From a virus: a stretch of DNA of 34,731 bases. The stretch covers positions 1 to 34,731 of IMG/VR virus record IMGVR_UViG_3300025483_000040; one strand, 5' to 3'. Position 1 is the stretch's first letter. The number at the start of each line of letters is the position of its first letter. The position numbers were made by a program, and so were the translations under genes. Shown piece after piece: positions 24,901-32,934 of this stretch. Under the pieces are notes generated by a model. That model was not told the origin of the DNA, did no database searches, and saw only the letters and a list, made by a program, of their open reading frames with translations.

Positions 24901-27900
24901 ATAGAACTACAGCAGATCCAAATTACATTCCACAATATTCTTCTGTAACCAGATACTTTGATGATAGTATTATCACAGCGACTGCTGGCAATCCTGCATG
25001 TGATGATGTAAGATCTGCTATTGATACACTATCATATCTTTGGGTAGATGTTATTTCAAATAACGCTACTGGAACATATCTAGACGCAGCATATTTGATT
25101 GCACGAAATAGAGACTTGATTGCAGATCAAGCTTTAGCCGACACCGAATCGACATATCCATCATTAGGTCTTTCTGATGTCAACCAAAGAAAATGTCGTA
25201 GGGACATCAATATTGTTCTTGGTGGACTAATTAAAGACCTCGTGCTTGGCGGAAACACTGGCATTGTATCCAGCGCAGAATCCTACTTTGAAGGCGCTGC
25301 TCTTTCTGGAATTCCAGAAGCACAAAGACCAGCAACTGTTTATGCATTCCAAAGAGTAACGCAATATGCACAAGATGCAATGCGTAACTGGACTAGTGGA
25401 ACTGCTATTGGAACTACACCAGTAAGTGCTCAATATAATTCTTCTACTGGTCAGGTAAGTGTTACAATCAATGGTCTATCAACTTTACCATCAACTAACG
25501 ATAGAATTGCTTTTGCTGAAGATGCATTAGTCTTTAGTTGTGATATGGGCAGTGGTGCAGCAAACCATGCAAGTCCAGATCGCTTTGACTCCAATTACGG
25601 ACAAAGTTATGCAGTCACTGCCGTAACTGGAACTGTCGGTAACCCAATTACTATTACATGTACTGTACCAAATGCAGGAAGTGCTGCAGGAGTAGCACAC
25701 ACATTTGTCTCTGCTAAAACAGATGCTACGGTTGTCATTTACGATCCAGTAACAGTAGCATCACCAATTCCCAAATTTGAAGATTGGAACATTGGTTTGT
25801 ATTCATCAACACCACTTTGCAGTAATGTTGCTTCTACTATTACTACAGCAATGGGTCTGTTTGAGGACATCCTAGATGGAACTATTGTTCCAGGAGCAAC
25901 TACTCAAACTTATGGAACTTTATATGATACTGCAGAAATTTACACGTATCCAGATTCGTACATCTACGATCAAAACAATGTAAGAATGGCAGTACGTGGC
26001 GATTTTGATGAATTCCCAATCATTGAAGCATCGCCATATACCCAGAATGCTTCGGTTATTTCCTTCTTAGGTGGCGGTGGTGCTCTAGTTGATGGTTCTA
26101 AAGTCAAGCAACCTAACTGTCCTTTCCCTGGTCTAGAACTAGACGGCAGTGCATCTTTCCCAAATCAGGGTAAGTCGATGGTTGCTGCGGCATTTACGAT
26201 CGTCTCCTTTGGTGGTACAGGTTATAAAGTTATCAATGATGGTTATACACAGTTAGTTTCCGTATTTGTTATTTTCTGTACTGATGGTGTGCTTGCAGAA
26301 TCTGGTGGTTATTGCTCTATAACCAACTCCGCTACTAACTTTGGTCAGTATGCATTAAGAGGAACTGGTTTCCGTGAAGAAGCATATTCATTTGACGTTG
26401 GTACTGTAACTAATGTCTCCGCAACTCCAACTGGAAGAACTATCTTAACCCTAAATGGATTGGGCAGAGAACCACTAGAGCATTACATTGTTAAAGTCGA
26501 TGGACATACGAACACCAACACAGAAATTGAATACTTTGTAGATGCTGTTGGTGCTGTAACTGTTGGTCCTCCTTTCTCTGCACAGTTAACCATTGATGAT
26601 GGTACTGGTGGTGGAATGGATCTCACCAACACTGCATCAGGTCAAGCAGTTTCTACTGGTACACTATCAGGACTAACAGTAAGATTACATAGACCATCTA
26701 TTGTCAACTCTTCTTCACACACTTGGGAATTTGCGGGTTCTGGTACTAACTACCTAGCACTACCAGAGAACGGTGGTACTAAGATTGAGGCAAATGAGCA
26801 AGTTTCTCAAGACTACGGTAGAGTTTATTGTTCTGGTACTGATGAACTTGGTGACTTTAAGGTTGGTACATTTGCTAAGATTGAAAACAGAACTGGTGCT
26901 ATTACCTTCACTGGTACAGTTACCATCTCTGAAGTTGAATTCCTGAAACTAAAAGGTGGCGACGTTGTTGTTACTGGTTTCGATGCATCAAATACTCTTG
27001 GTGGAGCTAATGCTTCTGACAGCAAAATTCCAACTCAAAAAGCAGTTAGAGATTACATCACTAACAACCTTGGACCTTTCATCAACAAACCATACTCCAC
27101 AAACGCTGTTCCTAGAGCACTGGTTGAACTTACCGACTCTGGTAAGATCTCTGTTGATCAGATCCCAGCACTTAGACCATTTGAAGTCTTTACTGTTGCT
27201 GATACAGCGGCAAGACTTGCTCTTGAAGGAGCACTTGCTGGAGACATTGCAATCCAACAAGATACCCAAACTTCATACATTCTAAACAATGATCTGGATA
27301 GTTTGTTTGCTGGATTTAATGTTGACTCAACATTACAATTTACAAATGGAGACATTTTTATTGGTAGTGTAACTGGTGGTCGTCTACAAGCAACAGAGTA
27401 TAGACAAGGTGTTGTTTACCAGATTAACATTACAGATGGTGGTTCTGGATATGTAGTTCCGCCAACTATTACTATTTCTGGAGGAAATCCTGGTCTTGGT
27501 GCTATTTCTGCATCAGCATCTTGTACCATCGCAAATGGTGAAGTTGTTACTGTAACAATCAATCTATTCAATGGTTATACAGGTGGTAAAGGATATACCA
27601 CTGCTCCAGAAATTAATTTCTCTTCTCCTCCAGGAGCAGGAACACAAGCAACTGGTAACTGTTTAATTGAAAGTAGACTGTATGGTGATATTGTAAACCA
27701 AATTGCTATTACTGATACAGATACTATTGAGAGTAGTGATACTCCAGCAGTAACAGTCAATCTAACTAGGGTAGTAAATACATCAGCATCTGATGCTAAT
27801 AATTGGGTATCTCTATCATCTAATCAAATTGCTGCCACAGACATCACATCTGGTGTTATTGAATCGGATAGATTAGCAAGTGGTGGCGCTGCAAACTCAT

Positions 27901-30900
27901 TCACATTCTTACGTGGTGACCAAAACTTTGCTTTAGCAGTACAATCACTCAAGGGTGCAGAAACAAGATACTTTGCATTATTGTACAGCACTGCTGCTAA
28001 TGGATCCAGTCAACTTGTCTTCCAAACAAACTCAGATGTTCTAATTGGACATGAAGTTTCAAACAATGTAACAGGAATTCAGGCAAATACAAACGTAACT
28101 GGAGTATTGACCACAGGAGGACTTACTACAGTTTCTCTCAACAATCCACTTAACTCCGCAATTAATGCTGGAACACTAATAGAATTTGAACGTGGAACTT
28201 CACCAATGCTCTTTGAGTCATCATACACTCAAGGAAACTTTATCGATAGTGTAATTATTGTAAATGGCGGTACAGGATTTACTGATGGTCAATTCTTTGA
28301 TGTTGGATTGACTGGTGGAAATGGAACAGGATTGAGATGTAATATAACAGTTTCTGGAAATACTATCACAGAAATTACAGTTACTGACAGTGGAACTGGT
28401 TATAGTTCAGGCGACTTCTCTATTACCTTAGCACCAGCTGTAATTGGTTCTGGATCATCTATGGTTCTAGAAGCAAAAGTTTCCACAGTTAATAGACAGT
28501 ATGCAAACGTTGGTATTGATGTACTTAGAGTAACTGATTTAACCATTTCTTCTGATGAATATGGAACTATTGGTGTTTCTAGATTCAGAAAAGATCAATT
28601 TAATATTGGTCAAGCTGGTAATGGTTCAGTTCAACTAAAAACTGGAGCAGATAGTGGATTAGATGCCGACCTTCTTGATGGCGCACAAGGTGCATTCTAC
28701 TTAAACTCTGGTAATCAAAATGCTGGTACTTTACCGACAGATCGCCTTTCTGGTACATACAACATTAGTATTTCTAACCAGTCTGGTAGTACACTGAGAT
28801 TGATTACTGGTGTTAACAACCCAACATCAAACCCAACTCCAAACAACTTTGTTACTGGTGTTGTTGCTAATACAATCAACAACAATGCTAACTCATTATC
28901 TGATGGTGGCACCAAAAACTTAGTTCTAACTCTAAGACCAGGCGGCAGTGGATTTACTGTTGATGGTGGTGTTAAGCAACTAGCATTCACAGATAACGAT
29001 AACATGTATCTCCGTGGGTCTGGAACGGGAGTTACAACTTTTGGATCTTGGGCTAAGATCTGGTCATCTCTAAATGACGGCATCGGTTCTGGAATGGATG
29101 CCGATAGATTGGATAACAAACAAGGAATCTGGTATCAGAATGCATATAATGTAAACAAAGGCGTATTGGCGGAGCAAATGCTCCCAAGATTTATTGACGC
29201 AACTACATTTAGAGATAGTCTAACACTTAAATCTTATAATGGAGATCTGAGTTTACGAGTTTATGTCAGTGGACAAGTATTAAACGTGTCCCCATTTACT
29301 CCTGGTAGTGCAATCAAGTTCTACGATAGTAGTTCTCAAGCTGCTGGTGATTTTACTGTTGATAATCTCATTATTAATAATGAATCTGATGACACTAATG
29401 ACTATACTATTCTAATTGGTCGCTTGACATCTGGTACTATTGCTACCGTTGCAACCGCAACACAAATTGGAACAGCAAGTAATAGAGTCAATTTTGATTC
29501 ATACAGTTTAGATACTGGAAATTCAATTGATATTGCTAAGTTCCAATCCAATTCTGGAACAGCTGAATTGCTACTTGGTAGAAAAGATGGTAGTTCATCA
29601 TCTCCTGCAATTTACTTCAATTCTTCTACGCAACCAGCAAACTTTAATGTTTCTCTTGTCGCTAGTGGTGGTAACGCTACCGATGGTTCTGGTACTCTGA
29701 ATACTAGTGTTGCTAATGCTGATGGATTTACTATCAATGGACAGAAGATTTGGAACGCGGGAAACATCACATTCCAATCTTCTAATATTGTAAGCACTGC
29801 TGTTCTACGTGATGCTTCTGGTAATTTCTCTGCTAATCAAATTACCGCAAATATAACTGGTTCTTCATCACTTAACGTATTGAAGACTGGTGATACAATG
29901 ACTGGTGGTCTGACGATTACTGGTAATGGATCAAACTTTAGCGTCAGTGGAGTAGCGAATCTACTATCTAATGCTACTGTTGCTGGAGACCTTGCGGTTG
30001 ATACTGACACATTGTTCGTCGATGTATCCACTGATCGTGTTGGTATCAACGCTGGCACTAATCCATTATCTACTTTAGATGTTGTTGGCGATGGTGGAAT
30101 CTATGTTCGCACATTAACTAATGCCGTTGGAGCAAAAATTAGATTCAGTGATCAAATTTCTACTTTAGCTCAAATTGGCACACTGAGATACAATCATTCT
30201 GATAGTAATTCACCAAACTCTGAGTACAGTGAAGGATTCACTATGGAAGGCACAGAGACAGAACTGTTCTTCCGTGTTGTTGGTGATGTTATCGCATCTA
30301 GAAAAATGGGTGTCAACATCAACCGTGAACCAGATTATACATTAGAAGTTGATGGCAGTGCAAGGATTTCGTCCGAACTTAGAATTAGTAATACTTCTAA
30401 TGGTCAAATCAATTTCTACAACAATTCTTCCACTAGATATTGGAGAGTTGGTAGCAATACGCAGTCATCTCAGTTCTTCACATTTGAAGCATCGGATTCT
30501 AACGGTTCAACAACATTCAGTGGAAGTCCTGCTCTTGCAATTAGTGGTGTTAATAACGCCGTTACTATCAACACAACTGCTACCTCTGGCACTGATCCTA
30601 CTAACAATACTGTTAGAAATTACAAGTTCAATGTCAATGGAGACATGAACATTGATGGTCAGTTCTTCCAGAACAACCAAGAGTTTGTAACATCTAGATG
30701 GACACAAGCTCCAAACAACTCTGATATCTACAGAACATCTAAAATTGGTGTTGGTTTTAGTTCTTCTAGGAACCCAGCCTATGCTCTCGATGTTGAGGGT
30801 GAAGCAAACTTAACACAATCTCTACGTGCAAATGGAGATGCTCTTTGGTTGGATACTTACGGTGTAGTTGGAACGACAAGATCAACTCTTGCTCAATCAC

Positions 30901-31004
30901 TATCAATTCCATCTGGAACTAATGCAAGAAGTAATGGTCCATTGACAATTTCTTCAGGAAATACAATTACCGTTGCTAGTGGTGCTTCCTGGACCATTGA
31001 CTGA
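21969..31004 (+). CDS. 3011-aa tail-fibre-like protein with beta-helix and fibre repeats
   Basis: The largest gene. Two G-S-G-Y beta modules (about 65-120) are followed by a carbohydrate-binding-like segment (about 183-235: PWSAG, then NIYQCVQTGETG). A right-handed beta-helix of pectate-lyase type seems to begin near 287 (GGRIYVSQQIGSDLNDGRS) and to resume near 1335-1480 (KQPNCPFPGLELDG, then FPNQGKSMVAAAFTIVSFGG). Between them lie about 900 residues with two helical C-R-x-D modules. After 1660 come fibre-type elements: SKIPTQKAVRDYI, AARLALEGALAGDIAIQQDT, more G-x-G-Y modules, two D-A-D-x-L-D repeats (about 2228 and 2377), and three L-D-V-x-G repeats (about 2690-2955). There is no S74 self-cleaving domain. 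A host-recognition fibre or baseplate-spike role is likely. It may correspond to T4 gp10 or a fibre gene, which I cannot decide. Confidence 0.85.
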   Translation: MSFNINSDKEQFRGSKPQLIGDNELTIRGGTGSLEREIVRTQLDAATGLPRVGINRTGERVNNIVITSGGSGYTTAPSVAVDGPATATAFVFNGEVTSIAVNDPGSGYTTAPTVTITGGGGLGATATAVLDTVDFELDINGAIRTSTSIISDTARVLNLDIDNFVTPDLNLRGPNLKNYANNSGTPWSAGVIVQKDSYRWFGQNIYQCVQTGETGSSAPVHLDGTEDNGTAQFKHIGFRVDDSNAFQFGETGDAGVFPRSITPLLGDRSDKIATTEYVLNLATNDVGGRIYVSQQIGSDLNDGRSAVNPVRTIKKAAQEAWKTPGVKETIIVSGGDYVEDNPISLPPDCSVVGDNLRLVLIRPANPGKHMMKFGDKNYVIGVTYRDQIDSNGDPVATWDFAMVFDDKQRIIMDKEVNGDFGVNFPVGHQIFGPDEFRVGFQQNTGLSQLASGLEVVGVNTGARAKITGVSFTQTTGANAYTTGSVDVRLTSGSFVEGERFTYILSASAGSALSALTISQTAGANKLRFTTDPTSTIPPGTYVFLDDVDNSSFASGYYEVANIDDDNAPTYWEVTFVPILNSPTWETSQTESVSIFAANVVTQTFDSVSLESIRAEGEVVSIDEDFITTLPISRIDFSLQGDPSIATGGFQQEQFGNAEDLGGIVFYTNALVGRSNIHEFKEGQEILIEGLPTTSPDLSLLNGKQRIYKVLEDADGRARRFVIPKKIPSIVDANFDPGTSAIVKNFSRVVTLTLLNSPNSFPLATPVERRYQDACNLIRNNREFIADEVVGRVNDEFKHDHYAVYNVGTDGNGDQTFDIYLGPTQDVHTYVSGGTVTYLGVSRNISAFTYDNAITGVATITLATGFSTLPEDSIVKLADILLSCDAGQKVYPSYSSPTSGSNTGSNGDEQCRQDVVHFLNALVRDLEFGSNHNIIDSAKKYIIGGKITYIEDEIIQNVRAIEYARELATYAMCNWRTGNRTTADPNYIPQYSSVTRYFDDSIITATAGNPACDDVRSAIDTLSYLWVDVISNNATGTYLDAAYLIARNRDLIADQALADTESTYPSLGLSDVNQRKCRRDINIVLGGLIKDLVLGGNTGIVSSAESYFEGAALSGIPEAQRPATVYAFQRVTQYAQDAMRNWTSGTAIGTTPVSAQYNSSTGQVSVTINGLSTLPSTNDRIAFAEDALVFSCDMGSGAANHASPDRFDSNYGQSYAVTAVTGTVGNPITITCTVPNAGSAAGVAHTFVSAKTDATVVIYDPVTVASPIPKFEDWNIGLYSSTPLCSNVASTITTAMGLFEDILDGTIVPGATTQTYGTLYDTAEIYTYPDSYIYDQNNVRMAVRGDFDEFPIIEASPYTQNASVISFLGGGGALVDGSKVKQPNCPFPGLELDGSASFPNQGKSMVAAAFTIVSFGGTGYKVINDGYTQLVSVFVIFCTDGVLAESGGYCSITNSATNFGQYALRGTGFREEAYSFDVGTVTNVSATPTGRTILTLNGLGREPLEHYIVKVDGHTNTNTEIEYFVDAVGAVTVGPPFSAQLTIDDGTGGGMDLTNTASGQAVSTGTLSGLTVRLHRPSIVNSSSHTWEFAGSGTNYLALPENGGTKIEANEQVSQDYGRVYCSGTDELGDFKVGTFAKIENRTGAITFTGTVTISEVEFLKLKGGDVVVTGFDASNTLGGANASDSKIPTQKAVRDYITNNLGPFINKPYSTNAVPRALVELTDSGKISVDQIPALRPFEVFTVADTAARLALEGALAGDIAIQQDTQTSYILNNDLDSLFAGFNVDSTLQFTNGDIFIGSVTGGRLQATEYRQGVVYQINITDGGSGYVVPPTITISGGNPGLGAISASASCTIANGEVVTVTINLFNGYTGGKGYTTAPEINFSSPPGAGTQATGNCLIESRLYGDIVNQIAITDTDTIESSDTPAVTVNLTRVVNTSASDANNWVSLSSNQIAATDITSGVIESDRLASGGAANSFTFLRGDQNFALAVQSLKGAETRYFALLYSTAANGSSQLVFQTNSDVLIGHEVSNNVTGIQANTNVTGVLTTGGLTTVSLNNPLNSAINAGTLIEFERGTSPMLFESSYTQGNFIDSVIIVNGGTGFTDGQFFDVGLTGGNGTGLRCNITVSGNTITEITVTDSGTGYSSGDFSITLAPAVIGSGSSMVLEAKVSTVNRQYANVGIDVLRVTDLTISSDEYGTIGVSRFRKDQFNIGQAGNGSVQLKTGADSGLDADLLDGAQGAFYLNSGNQNAGTLPTDRLSGTYNISISNQSGSTLRLITGVNNPTSNPTPNNFVTGVVANTINNNANSLSDGGTKNLVLTLRPGGSGFTVDGGVKQLAFTDNDNMYLRGSGTGVTTFGSWAKIWSSLNDGIGSGMDADRLDNKQGIWYQNAYNVNKGVLAEQMLPRFIDATTFRDSLTLKSYNGDLSLRVYVSGQVLNVSPFTPGSAIKFYDSSSQAAGDFTVDNLIINNESDDTNDYTILIGRLTSGTIATVATATQIGTASNRVNFDSYSLDTGNSIDIAKFQSNSGTAELLLGRKDGSSSSPAIYFNSSTQPANFNVSLVASGGNATDGSGTLNTSVANADGFTINGQKIWNAGNITFQSSNIVSTAVLRDASGNFSANQITANITGSSSLNVLKTGDTMTGGLTITGNGSNFSVSGVANLLSNATVAGDLAVDTDTLFVDVSTDRVGINAGTNPLSTLDVVGDGGIYVRTLTNAVGAKIRFSDQISTLAQIGTLRYNHSDSNSPNSEYSEGFTMEGTETELFFRVVGDVIASRKMGVNINREPDYTLEVDGSARISSELRISNTSNGQINFYNNSSTRYWRVGSNTQSSQFFTFEASDSNGSTTFSGSPALAISGVNNAVTINTTATSGTDPTNNTVRNYKFNVNGDMNIDGQFFQNNQEFVTSRWTQAPNNSDIYRTSKIGVGFSSSRNPAYALDVEGEANLTQSLRANGDALWLDTYGVVGTTRSTLAQSLSIPSGTNARSNGPLTISSGNTITVASGASWTID
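24270..24895 (+). repeat. Helical module, copy C, interrupted by a beta domain
   Basis: The front part (Y-Q-D-A-C-N-L-I-R-N-N-R-E-F-I-A) ends near 24345. A beta-rich segment of about 115 residues intervenes. The rear part (Q-C-R-Q-D-V-V-H-F-L-N-A-L, then D-L-E-F-G-S-N) starts at about 24690 and ends in C-N-W. A Cys helix, C-D-D-V-R-S-A-I, follows near 24999. Confidence 0.75.
25073..25405 (+). repeat. Helical module, copy D (in fibre protein)
   Basis: Uninterrupted copy: Y-L-D-A-A-Y-L-I-A-R-N-R-D-L-I-A, then K-C-R-R-D-I-N-I-V-L, then D-L-V-L-G-G-N, ending R-N-W. The Cys helix C-S-N-V-A-S-T-I follows near 25817. It is close in pattern to copy B in the gp7-like protein. Confidence 0.75.
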
Positions 31005-31010
31005 TAAATA
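31003..31010 (+). promoter_or_regulatory. T4-type late promoter overlapping the fibre gene's stop codon
   Basis: GATAAATA fits NATAAATA, and its first two bases are the last two of the TGA stop (31002-31004). It lies 22 bases before the ATG of the 54-aa gene, giving a predicted leader of fewer than 20 bases. Confidence 0.75.
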
Positions 31011-31032
31011 TATTTGACCACGATTTTCTATT

Positions 31033-31197
31033 ATGTCTACTTTAGTATCAAATACAGTAAATATTAAAGCTTTGAAGTTGCCAGTATTGACTACATCCCA
31101 AAGAAATAGTATTTCCAAAACTAGCGGTATGGTGATTTACAATTCTAGTGAGAACCAACCTCAGATTTGGGATGGATCTGATTGGTTGGGTTTGTAA
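31033..31197 (+). CDS. 54-aa single-module protein, paralogue of the next two genes
   Basis: A short gene supported by its own late promoter and by clear similarity to its neighbours. Residues about 20-53 (TTSQRNSISKTSGMVIYNSS, then IWDGSDWLGL) align with residues 22-58 of the protein at 31426 (TTSQRNSLPYQTGSMIYNTS, then VFDGSSWVNLG) and with the whole of the 60-aa neighbour. The pattern R-N-x-x-x-x-x-x-G-x-x-I-Y-N and D/N-G-S-x-W is seen in knob or trimerisation modules of phage fibres. No Shine-Dalgarno-like site precedes the ATG. It is probably a minor virion or fibre-tip protein; the exact function is unknown. Confidence 0.75.
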   Translation: MSTLVSNTVNIKALKLPVLTTSQRNSISKTSGMVIYNSSENQPQIWDGSDWLGL

Positions 31198-31199
31198 TA

Positions 31200-31207
31200 G
31201 ATAAATA
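31200..31207 (+). promoter_or_regulatory. T4-type late promoter before the 60-aa gene
   Basis: GATAAATA lies three bases after the stop of the 54-aa gene and 24 bases before the next ATG. Octamer and spacing are nearly the same as at 31003, as if gene and promoter had been duplicated together. Confidence 0.75.
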
Positions 31208-31231
31208 CATAAGATTGTATCACTTTTAGAT

Positions 31232-31414
31232 ATGTCCACTTCTTCAGAATTATCGGTCTCTAACGCCAACGTTGCAGATCTGGTGAACTTGCTGCCAATC
31301 AGCACAGCAGAAAGAAATAACTTGCCACTAGTGCAAGGAACTTTAATTTACAATCAAGACAGCAATGTTCTCCAGTATTATAATGGAAGCAGCTGGGAAG
31401 ATGTTAACATGTAA
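31232..31414 (+). CDS. 60-aa single-module protein, paralogue of flanking genes
   Basis: MSTSSELSVSNANV is followed by a single copy of the module shared with both neighbours: STAERNNLPLVQGTLIYNQD, then YYNGSSWEDV (about residues 24-58). The protein is small, acidic and without a membrane segment. It has its own late promoter; the ATG is preceded by only a weak site (TTTTAGAT). It could be a cap or tip protein of a fibre, or a remnant of a longer adhesin gene that has lost its distal domain. The reading frame is intact and the product ends cleanly after the module, so I call it a gene rather than a fragment. Confidence 0.75.
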   Translation: MSTSSELSVSNANVADLVNLLPISTAERNNLPLVQGTLIYNQDSNVLQYYNGSSWEDVNM

Positions 31415-31425
31415 TTGCAGAGATT

Positions 31426-32391
31426 ATGTCAACTTTTAATGCCAATAAATTAACCATTACAGGAACTGGAAATGCTTTCCAGTTTCCAAGAAAAACTACT
31501 TCGCAAAGAAATAGTCTTCCTTACCAAACGGGGTCAATGATTTACAATACTTCTGATAATAAACTCCAAGTTTTTGATGGTTCTTCTTGGGTTAATTTGG
31601 GAGCTCCTGCAACTTTGCAAGCAAGTGGAGGTTCTGTAACTACTTATACTTCTGGTGGAGTAACATATCAAGCCCATACATTTACATCAACAGGAACTTT
31701 CAGTGTTACGTCTTCCCCGCCAGGATCATCTGTTGAATTCTTACTCGTAGCAGGAGGAGGTGGTGGCGGATCCGATAGCAGAACTGGTGCTCACTATCAC
31801 GGTGGTGGTGGTGGAGCTGGTGGTGTGTTAACAGGTAATACTGGTGTTAGTGCTACTAACTATAGTATTTCTATTGGAAACGGTGGATCTGGTAGCACTA
31901 ACACCAGAGGAAATAGTGGCAACTCTACTAATTTCAACGGTCAATCTGCTGTTGGTGGTGGTTGGGGAGGACGCTATGGTCAAGGCGGATCTAGTGGAGG
32001 TTCTGGCGGAGGTGCTGGTAGAGATGCTGGTGGTGCTGGAAATGGTACTCCTGGTCAAGGAAACAACGGTGGAAACTCTGGAGGCGGAGGCGGTGGTGCT
32101 GGCAGCAACGCTGGATATCCTGGTGGAAATGGAAGAAGTGTTAATTACAGAAATGGAGGCGGCGTTACCTATGGTGGTGGTGGCGGCGGAGCTCCTCTAG
32201 GCTGGGGATCTAGTGGAGTTTGGCCAGGTGGTTCTGGTGGAGGTGGATATGGTAGAAGTTCTCATGATAGTGGCGGGAACGGACAAAATGGATCTAATGG
32301 TCTAGGTGGTGGCGGCGGTGCTGCTGGTGTTAGATATAGAAGTGGTAATGGTGGCACTGGTATTGCTGTCATTAGATATGCTATTGGTTAA
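31426..32391 (+). CDS. Glycine-rich adhesin-like protein
   Basis: 321 aa in three parts. Residues 22-58 carry the module shared with the two preceding genes. Residues about 60-105 form a beta segment ending VEFLLVAGGGGGG. The rest is about 40% glycine by my count, with runs of four to six Gly separated by Ser, Asn or aromatic residues, and it ends GNGGTGIAVIRYAIG. This matches the widespread glycine-rich domain of phage and bacterial surface proteins (L-V-A-G-G-G-G-G at the start, G-G-x-G-x-x-x-I-R-Y at the end; PF21722 is a likely match). Glycine-rich runs also form the receptor-binding polyglycine-II sandwich of gp38 adhesins in some T4-like phages, so a host-recognition tip is plausible but not shown. 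No late promoter lies in the 11-base gap upstream, so it is probably co-transcribed with the 60-aa gene. Confidence 0.85.
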   Translation: MSTFNANKLTITGTGNAFQFPRKTTSQRNSLPYQTGSMIYNTSDNKLQVFDGSSWVNLGAPATLQASGGSVTTYTSGGVTYQAHTFTSTGTFSVTSSPPGSSVEFLLVAGGGGGGSDSRTGAHYHGGGGGAGGVLTGNTGVSATNYSISIGNGGSGSTNTRGNSGNSTNFNGQSAVGGGWGGRYGQGGSSGGSGGGAGRDAGGAGNGTPGQGNNGGNSGGGGGGAGSNAGYPGGNGRSVNYRNGGGVTYGGGGGGAPLGWGSSGVWPGGSGGGGYGRSSHDSGGNGQNGSNGLGGGGGAAGVRYRSGNGGTGIAVIRYAIG

Positions 32392-32392
32392 T

Positions 32393-32397
32393 AGGAG
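32393..32397 (+). promoter_or_regulatory. Strong ribosome binding site for the 175-aa gene
   Basis: AGGAG lies nine bases before the ATG at 32407. It is one of the few strong Shine-Dalgarno sites in the window and supports that start. It also suggests this protein is made in larger amounts than its neighbours. Confidence 0.7.
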
Positions 32398-32406
32398 ATA
32401 ATAAAA

Positions 32407-32934
32407 ATGAGTTACATTGTTTGCAAACAAGACTTTAGAACAAACGAGTGGGACATCAAGTCTATCGATCTAGACACTGGATATGCAGAAGTATTTTTTC
32501 AATTTGTAGATGGTACTGATTGCGTCCAGTTTAAAGATTTGCATTTTGGATACACCTTTTATAAAGATGGGCAAGAGATTCTAAGCGAAGAATGGCCAAT
32601 GGGTCCAAATTCTAAGTATATTTCTTCAGATCAAAAACATTTAGAAACCATAATGCTTCAATTTGAAGCTGAAGAAAATTATAAGTTGCAGGTCTGGTCA
32701 ATAAATGACAAAAAGACCAGCAAAGCATCTTTCCATTTTACTACTGGTAGACCCGACCAACCATTTCCATCTTGGAAATGGAATGCAGAAGCAAAACTTT
32801 GGGATCCACCAAAACCACATCCAGAAAATTTTGATTACTCATTCTATGAATGGGATGAAGTAAAGCAAGAATGGTTCCAGGTAGATACTATGAATTATAT
32901 GATTGATAAATCTGCCGTAGTAGAAGGAGAATAA
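32407..32934 (+). CDS. 175-aa Trp/Pro-rich cyanophage structural-cluster protein
   Basis: The N-terminal 115 residues look like a beta domain (TNEWDIKSIDLDTGYAEVFF, then FHFTTGRP). The C-terminal third has a pattern I recognise in several cyanophage proteins, P-F-P-S-W-K-W-N-A-E...L-W-D-P-P-K-P-H-P...F-Y-E-W-D-E...W, that is, two W-centred turns joined by a proline-rich linker. No catalytic motif, signal peptide or membrane segment is seen. It sits directly after the glycine-rich adhesin-like gene, with 15 bases between them and a strong ribosome site, the position where T4-like phages often encode fibre adhesins or fibre-assembly chaperones. An accessory fibre protein or chaperone is therefore a reasonable inference; direct evidence is lacking. 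Confidence 0.75.
   Translation: MSYIVCKQDFRTNEWDIKSIDLDTGYAEVFFQFVDGTDCVQFKDLHFGYTFYKDGQEILSEEWPMGPNSKYISSDQKHLETIMLQFEAEENYKLQVWSINDKKTSKASFHFTTGRPDQPFPSWKWNAEAKLWDPPKPHPENFDYSFYEWDEVKQEWFQVDTMNYMIDKSAVVEGE

Noticed and set aside
31844-32200. 118-residue frame within the glycine-rich gene (and one on the opposite strand)
   Set aside because: Both are translations of GGT/GGA-rich DNA in other frames; the +1 frame has the complete domain with its conserved beginning and end.
31750-32385. Possible DNA tandem repeat or CRISPR-like array in the GGT/GGA-rich stretch
   Set aside because: The repetition comes from glycine codons with irregular spacing; there is no constant repeat unit or spacer length.
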